NCBI GenBank assembly: GCA_012274445.1
Contig: JAAROD010000049.1
Span: forward strand, 124,001 to 188,000
Source of the DNA: Sclerotiophoma versabilis
Taxonomy: Eukaryota; Ascomycota; Dothideomycetes; Pleosporales; Didymellaceae
Direction: 5' to 3'
DNA: 64,000 nt
Both the position numbers and the translations under genes were made by a program. Under the pieces are notes generated by a model. That model searched no databases. It was not told where the DNA came from and saw only the letters and a program-made list of their open reading frames with translations. Shown here in pieces: positions 1 to 12,577 of the stretch (positions within the stretch are counted from its first letter, which is position 1; each line of letters opens with the position of its first letter).

Positions 1-3000
1 GAGAAGTGGAGAAGAAAGTATATCTGCAAACTGCTAATAGCGGGTTGGAAGCAGGAGAAAGCACGGCGAGTAAGTGGTGTTTGCAAACGCTGATGTAACT
101 ACACAGTGCAATTATACTTTTCTCCTGTGTGGGACGCCCTCTCAGTTTAATTTTCGAGTCATGGTACAACAATCCAGAATAGCGGAGATCGGTGGAAGAC
201 GTACCGTATACCTTGGCTGTGAAGCCGAGCACTTTACGTATACGTCGTAAGGGTGATTCTCGTAAAGCCATCTCAAGCCCCATTCGAAAGGCACGGTACT
301 TTCGGTCAGACACTCTCCGACATCACCTCACCTTCTCGGCCCGAATCCACTCCTTCGCACTCACACTTCGCTCCCATCCTCCCGAACTTGCTGAAGACAT
401 GATACGACAGTGTAGGAGGATATGTTTCAGGCTATTGGCATCTGCGACTGCCAAATCCACACTGGTCCGCATGTCAGGGTCCTGCTGTCTCGGCAAGTGG
501 AGACGACGGGGGCAGGTACCCGCAAGGTTGAGAACGTGCGTTTGCCGATGTCTCGCGTGATGATGTGGAGTTGAGCCTGGGACGTGATATGCCCTGTATC
601 GCCCTAAGAGATAGGAAAATTCGGATGGGAAATTGGCAGATGCTGTTCTTTATTGTTGCGGTCGTCTGATGAGGCCTTCTCTGGGATGATATCTCCGATA
701 CAACGACACAACTTGATTCTCTGAGTCGCGCAGCACGTCTGTGAATAAGCTACCTGAACAAGTACGGCCATGCATCGATATGCCAAGAACTCAATGCACA
801 TTGTCTGCAGGTTGAGACGAGGTCGATATGACTGTTACATAGGGCTGCTCATCCACTTGTCAATTAAGGCAATGGTCGACACTGCACCCATAGTGGCAAT
901 GAAACGTGGAGACATACGCAGCCACCGTTACAAGATCGACTCCCTAGCGAATCCTTCTGCAACACTTCGATATTTTGCTTTGTCACCTTCCCAGTCTCCT
1001 TTATACAACATGATTTTAAGAGTATTCAAGGTTGCTTGCACGTCCATCCAACACCCAAGATTAGTCTAGTCTACTCTTGCAACCTGCTTTGAGCCGGGAA
1101 ACGACGCCGGCAAATCGGGGAAAATGAAGGATTTCGTTCGGCAGCTGCATGACTCGGTAGGTGTTGGGAAGTTCAGGAAGCCTGGGAGGATTTTGCGGCC
1201 CTGGCTGCCTGTCCGTCCGCATGATGTGAGACAGGGAGCGGATGCCGTTGTGCAGGGTACAAGAACCACGATGGTAATGTTTCTGGGTGCTCAGTATCAG
1301 GGACGCTGGTGATGAGCAACTTACATGCCCAGCAAAGCTCGCAAAGGGCCGTGGGAAGGATGATCCCGAGATCGGAAGCGTAGCCCCAAGATTGCACGTC
1401 CTGTATCGAGCGCATGCTCCCAAGGTCATGGATCCGTTTTATTGCTTACTCCTTCGCAGTGGTGTGTGGTGAATTGCTGTAGTGACATGCGCCCACGTCA
1501 GACCTAAGGTGGGCAAGCGTTTGTCTTCCTCCACGAACACGAATGCGCCCGTGCGCTGGCGCCCTACGGCGAGCAAGCCGACCCTTGAATCACAGCGCGC
1601 CCGTGCGTCAATTCACATGCAAATCTTTTTGACGAGCCAATCAAAATATTCGGTCGTGCCTCGGGAACTTTGCATGTCAAAGGGTGCTCAATAGTGCCTC
1701 GAGCACGGGCTGGAAATTGAATCAGTGGAATTGGAGGAGGTGATGGGCGGGCGGGCTGCAGTCCGCTCGGGTTGTGTGGTTTCCTGACCATTTTTGTAGG
1801 GTGTGCAGAAAACGATGACATGCAGGTACCTGCCGGAGTTTCTAGAAGACGTTGCCCGCGTCAAGGACATGGGTGCTGTGTTGTCGCTTTGTCTTGCCTG
1901 CCGCTGACCAGGACAAGGGATGTAAAGAGGATGAACATTAAGGCGTGTGCTTTGCGTACCCACGTGCGGATATCTCATTGGTGTATAATCGGTGGACGAG
2001 ATATCCTCATTCAATGCCGTTAGTCGTGGTTGATCAAGTTGCTGTGATGCATGTGGCTTGCAGGCGTGCGTAACACTACAATTTACGTGTGCTTGTTATG
2101 TGGAAAGGCGACTCGCTTGTAGTAGAGGAATAACTATTGACCTCGTAGAATACTTATGCAACTATTGTGTAGTGAGATCGGTGGATTCGCCGCTGTCTGT
2201 GACAGTTCCAGATATGAGAGTCATCTGTTGGACGGCTGATCAAGTAGTGATCTATCCTTCTTCCGATTTACGTGCGGTCGGCGCGTCGGAAAGGATGTTC
2301 GCAGCCCAATGTACGACCAGTGCTGCAGGGGGAGTGTTGGTAACTGTCCCCCACGAAGACGGGCAATGTAAAGTCTTCCGAATGAGATCATAGCTCAGAG
2401 ATAATGTAGTTCAAGTTGATTGTAAGGTATCAACGCAGCCGGAGGCGGCCGCTATTTCGTAGATCAGAGCGAGTGGCGCGATGTACGAAAGAGGAAGGTC
2501 GATTGCAAATAAGGCCGCGATTATGTCGGCCAGAAGTAGTCGTGCGTTACATTGCACAGTAGCGACCATTCCAGATGGTGATGACCCTTGTCCCGTATTT
2601 CCGTCATTTTCGTCGTTCCTTGTCTGTATTGCAAGGCGAATTATTGATACTGTACAGTTGCGCTAATTTTCAGCATTGTCCGTAATACTCGATCATCCAG
2701 TACTGGTGTATCCACACAAAATACTGACGTGCAGCATATCCGAAGTATAGTTCCGTGGCCGAATAAGTCCGTCATTACTCAGCATCCGTAAATGTAGTAT
2801 GAAGACAGCATCCTGGTCCGTGGAAGCCGGGCGTCAAAGTACAATACACCCGGACCTTTGTGGTTGCGAGAGGCAACACTCATCAGCGTATCAACTTCCA
2901 GCTTGACTGGAATTCTCCGTCTGCGTTGAGAAGAGGGCACGGCACCAAGGTCGGCTCTCGTTCGTGGCAATGTCCCTTATGCCTTGACTCGCAGGTACTG

Positions 3001-3045
3001 GTTCAACCTCGCTTGTCCTGATGCGCTTCGCTTCTTGGTCGTAGA
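1..3045. other. Gene-poor left flank
   Basis: About 3 kb with only short, mutually overlapping reading frames and no recognised domain on either strand. One minus-strand stretch (about 1,061-1,290) reads in a protein-like way and contains LPNEIL, which recalls the start of an F-box, but it lacks a convincing gene structure. I see no tRNA or transposon ends. It is probably intergenic or decayed DNA upstream of the left border and downstream of the regulator that ends at 3,046. Confidence 0.5.
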
Positions 3046-6008
3046 TCATCGTGCTCGTTTGTACATAGATTGATCGACCATTGAGGAACTGCCCTGGTCC
3101 CATCCTCGCTTGCCTCCGGGTTGGAAGGAGCTAGCAACGACTTCTTGCCACATAGTTGGTGTAACATAGGACGGATTTGCAACTGCGTAGTTCGAGGATG
3201 GAGGTAACTGGTTTGAGACTCCTTGGATACCGCTTTGCTGTGGTGAAACATTCGACAGCTGGTAATTTGGCGAATTCGAGTCCTGGGGACGCATGTCGTA
3301 GTTCGTGCCTGAGGGTGGGGGTCTTAGCGGCGGGGATGACGAGGAGGACGCGGTAGGGGGAGGCGTACCAAAGGCCACATTCCATTGACTATGACATGTT
3401 AGTGTATGTAACGAGGCTTGTCAACACCACGACAGCTTACTCAAAGATGCGTTGCGGATTCCACTGCACGTTCTCCTGCATCTGCATACCCACACTTGAT
3501 TGGGGTGCACGCTGACCAGATGCCATCATGACCAGAGACTGAGCTACAGGAGAGTCAGTCTTCGAACCGAGGTCGGACGCCGATATTGGTGGAGTGATGG
3601 GGTGGGCATGGTAGTTGATCTGACCTGGTTGTTCCATTGGCGAAGGGTGACTCGGGTGACGAGGTCGGTAGGAGCCTTGGTTGCTCAGGGGACTTGATTG
3701 AGGAGCCACCTGAGGACTTCCGAACGGAAAAGTGGCCTTGAGTTCGAATGGCTTTGTGATATCCGCAGAGAAGGCTTGGCGTAAGCTATTCACCTGGGCT
3801 TGCATCTCGGGCATAGGCCACGACGGAGCACAAGCTTCTAGAACACGCATGTGCCTTACAAAGAAGTCCCGGGCATCTCGGTTGATGTCTTGATCAGGGC
3901 AAGTGATCGCGACCTGAATTATTAGCAGACGCTAGCAATGTTGCATTCCTAGACTTACGAGGTGAAGCATAGTGCACGTGAGGACTGCGTAGATTGTGAA
4001 GCTCATACCTCGCAGCATGCACAACAAGCCAGGCATGCCGTAGGTTTTCAAGATTGCTTCCTGCAACTTGCACATAGTTTTTGCAGCTGAGTAGCATGTC
4101 ATCATATGCTGCTTCCAGATGCCATCGTACGATTCTGCTACAGCATTGACCTGTGGTCTAAAGTGCATGACAATAGCAAGGGCCTGATAACTATGCAAGT
4201 TTGCAACATAATGCGATGGAATCCAAGGAGCCGAGTTGTCCGGTGGGTACGAGATTTGGAGGTCATCGGGCAATTCTCGCTGCCAAAGAGAAAAGTCCGC
4301 ATTATGGGCAACGAACGCTGGATCTAGCGCCCAATCGGCCGTCTTCTTCCGCAGCTTGCCGTACATCAAGGCTGAAAGGTATACATTCTTTGCGATCCGA
4401 ATGTACTGGATGAACTGGCGAGCGACCTGGAATTCTGTAGGATCCTGGCCTGGAATTTGTCTTGGCATTTCGAAGTCCACAGTGTCCAGATCAACAGTGT
4501 AGTCGTAGCGCCCTATCACCTTGTAAGCATTCACTATGTCTGATGGAGGTGTTGTTCTTACCCTGGGGGCCACCAATCATGGCCTCGTATACGAGGCACA
4601 TCTGCCAAACTCGTGTTTTGGCAATGCAGTCGTGAGCTGTAGAACCACAAGACTTGCCCATCTGGTGAGTGTCATAATGTTCATGTAGCTCCAAGTCTTT
4701 CGCCATTGCTGTGAGGCTGACAACTGCCATCCAAGAGCGCCAGAAGTAACCGCGTTTCGGCGAGCCCTCTCGTGCTTTGAGCAGAAGGATCATCCCTTGT
4801 GTGGTGCTCAATCGGGAAACGTCCTTGAAGCTTTCTTCGTGTTCTGAAAGGTGTTAGTAGGAGCATTTGAGAAGGTCCTGGAAGCGAAAACTGACTAGAG
4901 GCGAGAGCCAACCACTTATTCCCCTCGTCGACATCGCCCAGCATCATGGTGGAGCACGCAAATATAGCCTCGAGCATGAGCGGAGAGATGGAGTCGCGCG
5001 CACTCTGCCACTGCTGGTAAAAGTAGGACTTGTTTACGACCGGAACGTAGGGGTGAATGTTGGTGAAGAAGTAATCAAAATAATGCAGCGCTTGCTCTTC
5101 AGAGGGCATCATCTCTGGCGGAATACGAACTATGTGATCCAAGCTCACGGAAGCTGGTAACTGTACCTCATACTCTTCTTGCGCAGGCGTCTCTGCTAAA
5201 GCCTTCTTTTGATTTGTAATATAAGGTGCAATGGCGGTATGGTCAATCTTGAGCTCACCCAAGGCATCCGTTAGGCTGGACACAGACTCGCTTCTCCAGT
5301 GAGGCTCAGATTCGGGTGGAGTCATGACCATCGTTGGCGCTGTAGCTGATGCTTGGGAGTAGGCCTGCTGCGGCGGGTAGCTCATATTCTGCTGTGGTTG
5401 AGACATGGCAGGGTACTGCATGGGATCCTGAGCTTGCTGGTCCGCGTAAGGCGAAGGTTGGTACATTCCAGAGACCGGTGTTGGCAGATTCGGTGGCATC
5501 TGGTGAGGCATGATGTGTGGCATCGACTGGTGACGTGGGTATTCATGCTGGGAAGGTGCGCCTTGCTGCGCATATTCCTCAGGTCTTGGTTCCAGCTCGA
5601 AAGTTTGCGAGTTTCCGTTAAAGTCTTTGTCGTAGCTGACAGTGGGTGGAACACAATTAAGCTTCAGGCGAATACAGGCGGCACATGGCCAGGCATTGGT
5701 CGTTGCAGCGTCGCATTTGATCTTGCGGCGGCGACAACCCTCGCATGCTCTCATTACTACATCAAGTCAGCGGCGCAAGTGTGTCGCATTTGTGTTCCCT
5801 ACCCTTGAGGCGTTTGTGACGGTTGTGCTCGTCGACAAAGACATAGTCTGTCCAGCGTGGTCAGTAACAGTTTCGGCCTCGGCAGGTTGCGACGCCTGCT
5901 CGACTTACTGCGTTGGTTCTCACGGGGCGCCAGAGTGGGCGGCGCAAAAGTGAAACTCTGCATCTGCGCCGTCTGAGGCAACAATGGCCGTCCTGACGTC
6001 TCTGGCAT
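3046..6008 (-). CDS. Zn(II)2Cys6 transcription factor, CLR-1/ClrA-like
   Basis: Nuclear regulator rebuilt from seven exons: 6008-5909, 5847-5803, 5756-4896, 4843-4562, 4512-3959, 3913-3441 and 3388-3046. These sum to 2,658 nt (885 aa) with all junctions in frame. The binuclear zinc cluster is RACEGCRRRKIKCD followed by WPCAACIRLKLNC, and it is preceded by a basic linker (FVDEHNRHKRLKVM) encoded across two small introns. A Gln/Pro/Met-rich stretch follows, then the fungal-specific middle homology region (FFTNIHPYVPVVNKSYF, later IGGPQGRYDY), and the C-terminus has MWQEVVASSF. In Neurospora and Aspergillus, CLR-1/ClrA proteins turn on cellulose-degradation genes; the assignment here rests on remembered family signatures, not a search. 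The frame is also open upstream of the chosen ATG to an in-frame TAG at 6077-6075 that could be a 3' splice site, so one more 5' exon is possible. Confidence 0.8.
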
Positions 6009-8958
6009 GCCGTCGGTCCTTACAACAAAGCTGCTGGCGTTGGTGGTTGCGATCGCGGGGTTGGCGGCGGTCCGCTAAGTGGACGAGGTATTGGCGGTGG
6101 CCAGCCAATCGCAAGTCGCGTCTGACCTGTGCGAAATCTAGGCCGCTGTCGGCTGACGGGGACAGACAAGATCGAGGGCTTCCAAAGTTCAGCTGAAAGC
6201 TGAGGTGAGGCCGCCGAAAGCTACTAATGTACACTCTTACAGCGGGAGCGAAATATCCGCAACGCCGGGCAGTGTTAGGTTGTACGGCAGATCAAGGCAT
6301 ATAGGGACCTAGGTGGAGTCGACGTCTGGCATGCCGGGGTTTCGAGGATCGAGGGCAGCAGGTTCGCAGCGTGGTTCACGCGTGCAGTGGCGCCTGTGTG
6401 TAGACTACGAGTGTTTGAAGGGGCAGATGCAGGCCGGGCGGGCGAGGATTAAACGAACGCCCTGTCGTGAGGGGACGACGTGCAGGAGCGTGCCGCAGCA
6501 CCTGGGAACTGCCGTTAGGGTGCTGTGGGGGTGTCTGGCGCTGGGCCGTAGGGGTGTGCTGGCCCTTCTTCTGGTGAAGTGGAGATCGTAGAACAAGAGT
6601 CTCCGGAAAAAACTTGCGGCTGACGCTGTGCTAGAGGAACATCGCTGCTATTAAGCACGCCGACGGTCGACGTCTGCCCGTTGGTGACCTTTCCCGTCGC
6701 ACGGCGACACAAAGCTTTCACTCAGCTTTTTTCTTTTAGGCGAAAACCATTCCAGCAGCTGTCACCCCCAGTGTACGTACGTCTGGAGGTCTAAGACAGT
6801 GGTGGCGGGAGCATTTGCTGGATCGTGCGGCAAGAAATTCAGAGCCACATTGCCGCCCGTTAGACGTCTCACACACGCCGGTTCGAGGGCCTGCATCTGA
6901 TAGGCGATTACGAGGTGCGAGTCGTGGTCGCACGTCTCCAACAACTTTAATTGTTCCTCAGGTGTCATTGCCAATTGCCTTCCGAGTGGGTCTTTGCACA
7001 TGGCAGGGCTTTGGAAGCTTCCATGCCGCCAGCACTACGAACGGCATGGTGGGCCTGTCTCTAGAGATTGCACCTCGCTTGGTGCTAGTCTCGATGACGC
7101 ATATCTATGCCGTACCCAGCCCTTAACAAAACGTACTGATGATCAGGGCAGATCTGTAAAGGGGCAGAAACGTTGTTTGGTATATCTGTATCTTGCACCA
7201 CCGCCATGCCCTGAGGCAAAGCTAAGACAGTTCCAAACAAGAGATGCTGATGGCGTCCATGTTGCCTGAAAGACGCGTGCTTCGGCCTCTCACTGCATCC
7301 GTCGGCCGCACCTCCACGATCTGAGATTCGATGTAGTGTGTTTGACAGAGCTTTCCGCCTGGCCGGGCATGAACACGATCCCGTCTGCGCTTGTGGCAGA
7401 ACCATGGCTGAATTGTGCATTCGTCATGTTACCTCGGCGAATTAAAAGCGGCAATGGATGCAGGGCTCAGACGGCAGGCGCCTCACCATCGAGGATAGCC
7501 CGCACAAACGACATTTCTCCAAGTCACAGCTTCCTCCTCACGGACGCTTGCTGTGCGCCTCCGCGAATGCATGTTTGGTAGCGACATTCTGCTAGGACGG
7601 AATTGCGTTAACCGACATGAAGCTTTTAAATAACCATCACGGCTGAGTGCATACACCAAGTTGCCGGGTCTGTTCTCATGACTGCTGTTTACAACAATGC
7701 TGCGGTTGATCAACCGGTGTGTCCCGCTAGAGGGTGAGATTTGGGCGACAACTGCAGACTGCTTGGCTTAGAAATGCTTTGACAACACGCTCCGGAGTGA
7801 CAAGGTTGTTCCATGAGCTTAAGAGCGCCGTCAATGTGTCACACTGACATTCCAGCCTCGACTCCTATTCTGTCAATCCTTAGGCTCCTGTTCGACAAGC
7901 ATGTGATCTGGTGTGATTTCTCGCTGAATGTGGTCGGCTGCTCCCGCGACCAACACATGACGGAATCGTTGAGCATTCGGCACGTGTGCGGCCAACCACA
8001 TTGCTGGCACTGCAAATCCGGGTATTTGGGCAGGGATCTCTTCGGCGAGGCCGCGTTCCTGAACGTGCACAGGGAAGCCTGGTTGCAGCGATCATCGAAA
8101 AACAGGTCGACAGTTGTATTGTCTTGCCGCTGCTTCCTCAAACTGCAAGACGGTTCCACACGTTACCGCGGAAGACACGGGTAGGCTTCGATGCATCTAG
8201 CGGTAGTCCCCAAGGCATCAAGTGCTGCATAGAAGTGCTTGGCAATGCTGATGAGATGCATTTGCGAAAGGAGAATCCCAGCAAGCCATGCAGAACAGGT
8301 ACACCAGGGTAAGCGTGCTCGACCTTGCAGAGCATGCGCACTTGTTCGGCGTCAAGTGCTCGCGCGCCAGCCGCTCAAAGTGACAGTGACCGTTGGACAG
8401 TCTGGAACTTGCAGTTGTCCCTTGGCTGCTATGGAACGTTACGAAAAAGCTGCGAAGAAGGACCGTCAGAGCGGCAGGATTGTGCGGTGTGAGAGGCGAG
8501 AGCAATAAATGACTTGCAGGAGGTGCCTGATGATACTCAAAGGAAGGCGCTAGGCAGGCTTTGGCGTGCTGAGGGTATGAACAACGTCGAACCCCACAAA
8601 CTCTGAACGCCCCCCTGTATCAGCGGGTGCTCTGTCGGGAAATTATTGGCATTCGTATTTGATAACTGGCTTACTTGGCTGCTGCCGCCGGCCGTTGAGT
8701 GGTGATGGAGTGCTTGCCAATCAGTGCGACTGAGCTGACTTGCCTCGCCTGCCTTTGCCGGCGCAGCATGCTATGACGAGCTGCTGGGTGGGGGCCTTGG
8801 CAATCGCTCCTGCCAAAAATCGCGACCTCGACGACGCGCCTTCCGAGCAGCCACGCTCTGGGAACGACAGTTTGCAGCTAGATTGAAGATTGATCCCTAC
8901 ATCCCTACATCCCACACGTAGACCTTCACTGCTTGGCACAGAAGCCGTCGCAGCCGCC
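6009..8958. other. Gene-poor region between the zinc-cluster regulator and Cia2
   Basis: Nearly 3 kb without a confident gene. It includes the promoter of the minus-strand regulator at its left and of Cia2 at its right. Two minus-strand patches have protein-like composition: one at about 6,762-7,000, containing TPEEQLKLLETCDHDSHLVI, and one at 7,873-8,341, listed separately. No domain is recognised and exon joins are ambiguous. Confidence 0.45.
7873..8341 (-). other. Possible gene or relic, unrecognised
   Basis: Two neighbouring minus-strand frames look coding. One (about 8,341-8,140) contains CKVEHAYPGVPVLHGLLGFS, the other (about 8,090-7,873) contains IPGFAVPAMWLAAHVPNAQR and ends at a stop at 7,873. 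They lie in different frames, with stops just upstream of each. They are either exons of a small gene whose splice sites I could not settle or remains of a broken one. No family is recognised and no function is proposed. Confidence 0.2.
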
Positions 8959-9609
8959 ATGGATCTCGACAAGGACAACGCCAACCCCACTATCCTGAAC
9001 CCCTCTGACCTGCCCTCACGCCGCCGCGAATCGAACGCTGGCAGGCGCGATGATCGAGGTTCAGGATTGTTTGATGACTTGGTCCCGCGATACAACTACT
9101 TGGGCGATCCTTTCGACGACCCTTTGTCGGCCAGTGACTCGGATGACGACGTTGTTGAGAACATCGACGAACAGGAGATCTATGGTATGCGTCACATGCT
9201 AAAGCTTGCAAGAGAGACGTGGGCTAACCGTAGCATGCCAGACCTCATCTCCACCATTTCTGATCCAGAGCACCCGCTGTCACTTGGCTCACTAGCTGTA
9301 GTGAACCTTCCAGACATCCATATCCTACCCCCTGTCTCTCCACAATCCTCCATCAGCACGGTCGTTGTCGAGATCACGCCGACCATCACGCACTGCTCGC
9401 TAGCCACTGTCATTGGCCTAGGGGTACGTGTCCGGCTCGAACAGGCCTTGCCTCCCCGCTTTCGTATCGACGTGCGCATTAAGAAGGGCACACACAGCAC
9501 CGACGAGGCTGTCAACAAGCAGCTGGGAGACAAGGAACGAGTGGCTGCTGCATTGGAAAACGGAACTCTGATGGGCGTTCTGAGGAAGATGCTCTCGACG
9601 TGCGAGTAG
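8959..9609 (+). CDS. CIA2: MIP18/FAM96 family protein Cia2, cytosolic Fe-S assembly
   Basis: Single-exon gene of 216 aa. The start is the ATG in a strong context (CAGCCGCCATGG). The N-terminal third is acidic and low complexity (SASDSDDD), as in fungal Cia2. The conserved domain follows, with ISDPEHPLSLGSL, the hallmark ITPTITHCSLATVIGL carrying the reactive cysteine, and a C-terminal GTLMGVLRKML. Cia2 is a subunit of the CIA targeting complex with Cia1 and Met18/Mms19, which hands Fe-S clusters to cytosolic and nuclear enzymes such as DNA polymerases and helicases. The role is inferred from the family; the domain is complete and no lesion is visible. Confidence 0.92.
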   Translation: MDLDKDNANPTILNPSDLPSRRRESNAGRRDDRGSGLFDDLVPRYNYLGDPFDDPLSASDSDDDVVENIDEQEIYGMRHMLKLARETWANRSMPDLISTISDPEHPLSLGSLAVVNLPDIHILPPVSPQSSISTVVVEITPTITHCSLATVIGLGVRVRLEQALPPRFRIDVRIKKGTHSTDEAVNKQLGDKERVAAALENGTLMGVLRKMLSTCE

Positions 9610-10679
9610 AAAGGCCAACAACGCGATCGCTAGTATGAACGAATGACGACTGAACGATGTCAACGACGACAATGACACTAACAATTCGTGCCAAGTCGAG
9701 AACACAAGAGTAGCATGACAAGCCAGAAGCAGTCATGCGCCAGGCCATGGACTTGCTGCTGGCGAAAGCTCTTGAACCTGATGCTTCAGAACCACGCACC
9801 GTAGTCGACAACGCCTGGATGTACTGCTTCATAACAGCATCATCCCCATGACTTATGAAAGTTTGCATCCATACATGAGCTGGCCGACGATACAAGCTCC
9901 GCACATACGCAAATATGCTGCCATTCTCTCCGGACAACGCAGGCCCCACTCTGAACCATCATACAGAACCTTGAAGAGTCCTGGGTTACGGCCCAGGTTA
10001 TGCAGAGGCGATAGAGCAATCAATCAAGAGTCCATGACACCTTTCGCCTACAATTCTTATTCCACATGTCCTCAGCCTTAGAACCCGTCGTCGCTTTGAG
10101 CTGCCTTTGGAGCGCGCTGCTCAAACGCTCCATGGGCAACTGCTCACCTCACTCAGACACTAGTCTCAATTGTCCCACTCATGGCAAGTTTGGTTCACGG
10201 CATTCACATTTTCGATGTTGCCTAACAAGACACAAGCTGACAAGTGATCATGTGCGTATATATCTTCATATACCTGTACTCTCTCTCTTCTTGCAAACAT
10301 CAAGTGACGATCCAATACACATCTTGAAACTTGTTGGTCTAGGACAAAGTTGTTTAGGTTCTTTGCTACTGTACCCAGACTATACCATAGTTGGACCACT
10401 CGACACGTCGCCCGACCTGCCAAATTCCAAGCATCATCCATTGCTCTACTGCCCCCCTTCTCGCTTACTCGCGACTAACTTCATCAGGCGTCTCGGTAGG
10501 GCTATCGAAACATTGCCCATCAAGGTACATTTCTTACTTCAAGGACGAAGCTTTTACTTGGGTCTTGTCCAACATCGGAGTCTCGGTGGCCGAGGGTGCG
10601 GAGTACTGGACGCTAGTGACAATGCAGAGGCGGTCCTGGGCGGCAGAATTTTGTCTCCGCCGAAGTTTGACTCCACATA
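9610..10679. other. Intergenic, Cia2 to Dus2
   Basis: About 1.07 kb between two plus-strand housekeeping genes, holding the Cia2 3' region and the Dus2 promoter. An open frame at 10,066-10,680 has no protein-like character. I see no RNA gene or repeat. Confidence 0.5.
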
Positions 10680-12073
10680 ATGGCCGCGCCTTCGCTCGCT
10701 CCCCCCAATCCAAGGCATGTTATGCTACGAACGCTCTCCCGCACGATAACACGAGCCATGGCTGCCCCCGAGCCCGCGCGCGTGCCCATCCCGAAGAATG
10801 GCGTCGACTACCGCGGCTGCGTCGTGCTTGCGCCCATGGTGCGCTCCGGCGAGCTGCCGTCCCGCCTGCTTGCGCTGAAGTACGGCGCTGACCTGGTGTG
10901 GGGTGAGTGGCGCAACGACGTGGACTGCGCCCAAGGCCAGCACTGACTGTCGCAGGCCCCGAGACCATCGACCGCGCCATCATCGGCACCACCCGGCGCC
11001 TCAACCCGCACACGCAGACGCTCGAATGGTCGCGCCTGCCGACGTCGAAGCTGAAGAACCCCCACCTCGACCCCGAGAACCGCGAGTCGGTGCTCTACCG
11101 CATCCACCCGGAGCTCGAGAAGGGCAGGCTGATCTACCAAATGGGCACCGCCAACCCCGACCTCGCCGTGCAGGCCGCCAAGATGGTCGCCGCCGACGTC
11201 GCCGGCATCGACGTGAACTCGGGCTGTCCGAAGCCCTTCTCGACTGCGGGCGGCATGGGCGCCGCGCTGCTCAAGACGCCGGACCTCCTCTGCAGCATCC
11301 TGACGCGTCTGGTCGACGAGGTCGGCAAGCCGTACGAGATCGGCATCAGCGTCAAGATCCGGATCCTGGACGAGCCGGAAGACACCAGGAAGCTGGTCGA
11401 GAGGCTGGTCCAGACGGGCATCACGGGCCTCACAGTGCACTGCCGCACCACACCCATGCGGCCCAGGGAGAGGGCGATCCGGGGACAGCTGAGGATGATT
11501 GGCGACATCTGTCGTGCTGCCGGCGTGGCCTGCGTCATGAACGGCGATGTCACGAGCCGCACCGACGCGCTCGCGCTGATGAAAGAGTACAACGTCGACG
11601 GCGCCATGATTGCCACCGAGGCCGAGAAGAACCCCAGCTGCTTCCGGCCAGAAGCCGAGGGTGGGCCGCACGAGTGGAAGAGCCAGTGGAAGACGGTCGT
11701 CGCCGAGTACATGAAGCTCGCCATCCAGGTCGAGAACCGCTGGGGGAACACAAAGTACCTCCTCGGCCAGATGATCCCGGGGCGCGAAGAAGCCTACAAG
11801 GCAATGAACAGGAGCAAGTGCTACGCCGACGTCATCAAAGCGCTGGAGCTCGAGAACGTCGACGATCTGCTGGAGAAGGCAAAGGTCGTCGACCAGCACC
11901 TGGGCATCCCAAAGGAGGAGCTGAGCAAGGCGCAGAAGAGACAGAGGGTGAAGGAGTCACTGCAACAGGAGCAGGAGCAGCCCGACACAAAGAGGGTCAA
12001 GGTGCCTGATTCAGCCGTCGTGGACGGGAGCATGGCCTCCACAGCCGAAGTTGCAACTGCACTAGCTGCATAG
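10680..12073 (+). CDS. DUS2: tRNA-dihydrouridine synthase, Dus2 type
   Basis: Flavoenzyme that reduces uridine to dihydrouridine in the tRNA D-loop (U20 for the Dus2/Smm1 type). Exons 10680-10902 and 10956-12073 flank a 53-nt intron with a CTGAC branch site, giving 446 aa from the first ATG. Visible hallmarks are VLAPMVRSGELPSRLLALKY at the FMN-binding start of the barrel, the NSGCPK motif with catalytic Cys165, GGMGAALL, the VHCRTTPMRP loop and the NGDV motif. The tail after about residue 370 is charged and rich in Lys/Gln/Glu. In-frame ATGs at 10,680, 10,719 and 10,758 leave the start open; only the third directly precedes the conserved part, and the first 26 residues are Arg/Ser/Thr-rich. 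Codons strongly prefer C or G at the third position, which opens long false frames on the other strand. Confidence 0.9.
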
Positions 12074-12303
12074 CCAGCACGCAAGAAGACAACCAAAGTG
12101 AACATCTATTTGCATTGCGCGGTGGGGGTATAAGACAGGCGTTATCGAGCAAGCATTTACAAAGAAACGAACAACCACGCCATCTAGTGTAGATGCATCG
12201 TGAGAGGAAGAAAAGAAAGAAGAATCCAATCCATCCCAACTGCACTCAAACCAGGCAACGCTCACCCACTTCTCTTCTCTTCTCTTTACTTCCCCTTCTT
12301 ACA

Positions 12304-12426
12304 CCAATCCAATCCAATCCAATCCAGCGCAGCGCAGCGCAGTCCAGTGCAGTACAGTGCAGTACAGTGCAGTGCAGTCCCATAGTACGCAGTACAATCC
12401 AGTACAATCCAGTCCAGCCCAGTCCA
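12304..12426. repeat. Degenerate pentanucleotide tandem repeat
   Basis: A run of about 120 bases with period 5. It begins as repeats of AATCC, shifts to CAGCG and continues as CAGTC/CAGTG/CAGTA variants. It lies about 230 bp after the Dus2 stop codon, outside any coding region. The gradual change of the unit along the array suggests a drifting microsatellite. Confidence 0.85.
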
Positions 12427-12577
12427 CCACAACACAACCCTACAACATCGGCGCCCCAGGATTAAACCCCCCATGCCCTAGACTAGTGAACAGAACCACA
12501 ATCATCCCTATGAACGCTACGAGTTCGAAGACTGTTACGAGGATGGTGGATGTGGATGTTGCCATTTTGGGTGGTAG

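Noticed and set aside
8583..8600. GTCGAACCCC resembling an inverted tRNA T-arm
   Set aside because: No acceptor stem or D-arm could be paired around it.
10066..10680. 204-codon plus-strand frame before Dus2
   Set aside because: Composition is not protein-like, there is no domain, and it ends where Dus2 begins, as expected of a promoter region.
10808..11899. 363-codon minus-strand frame opposite Dus2
   Set aside because: It arises from the strong C/G third-position bias of the real plus-strand gene; its translation is repetitive in Val, Leu, Asp and His with no domain.
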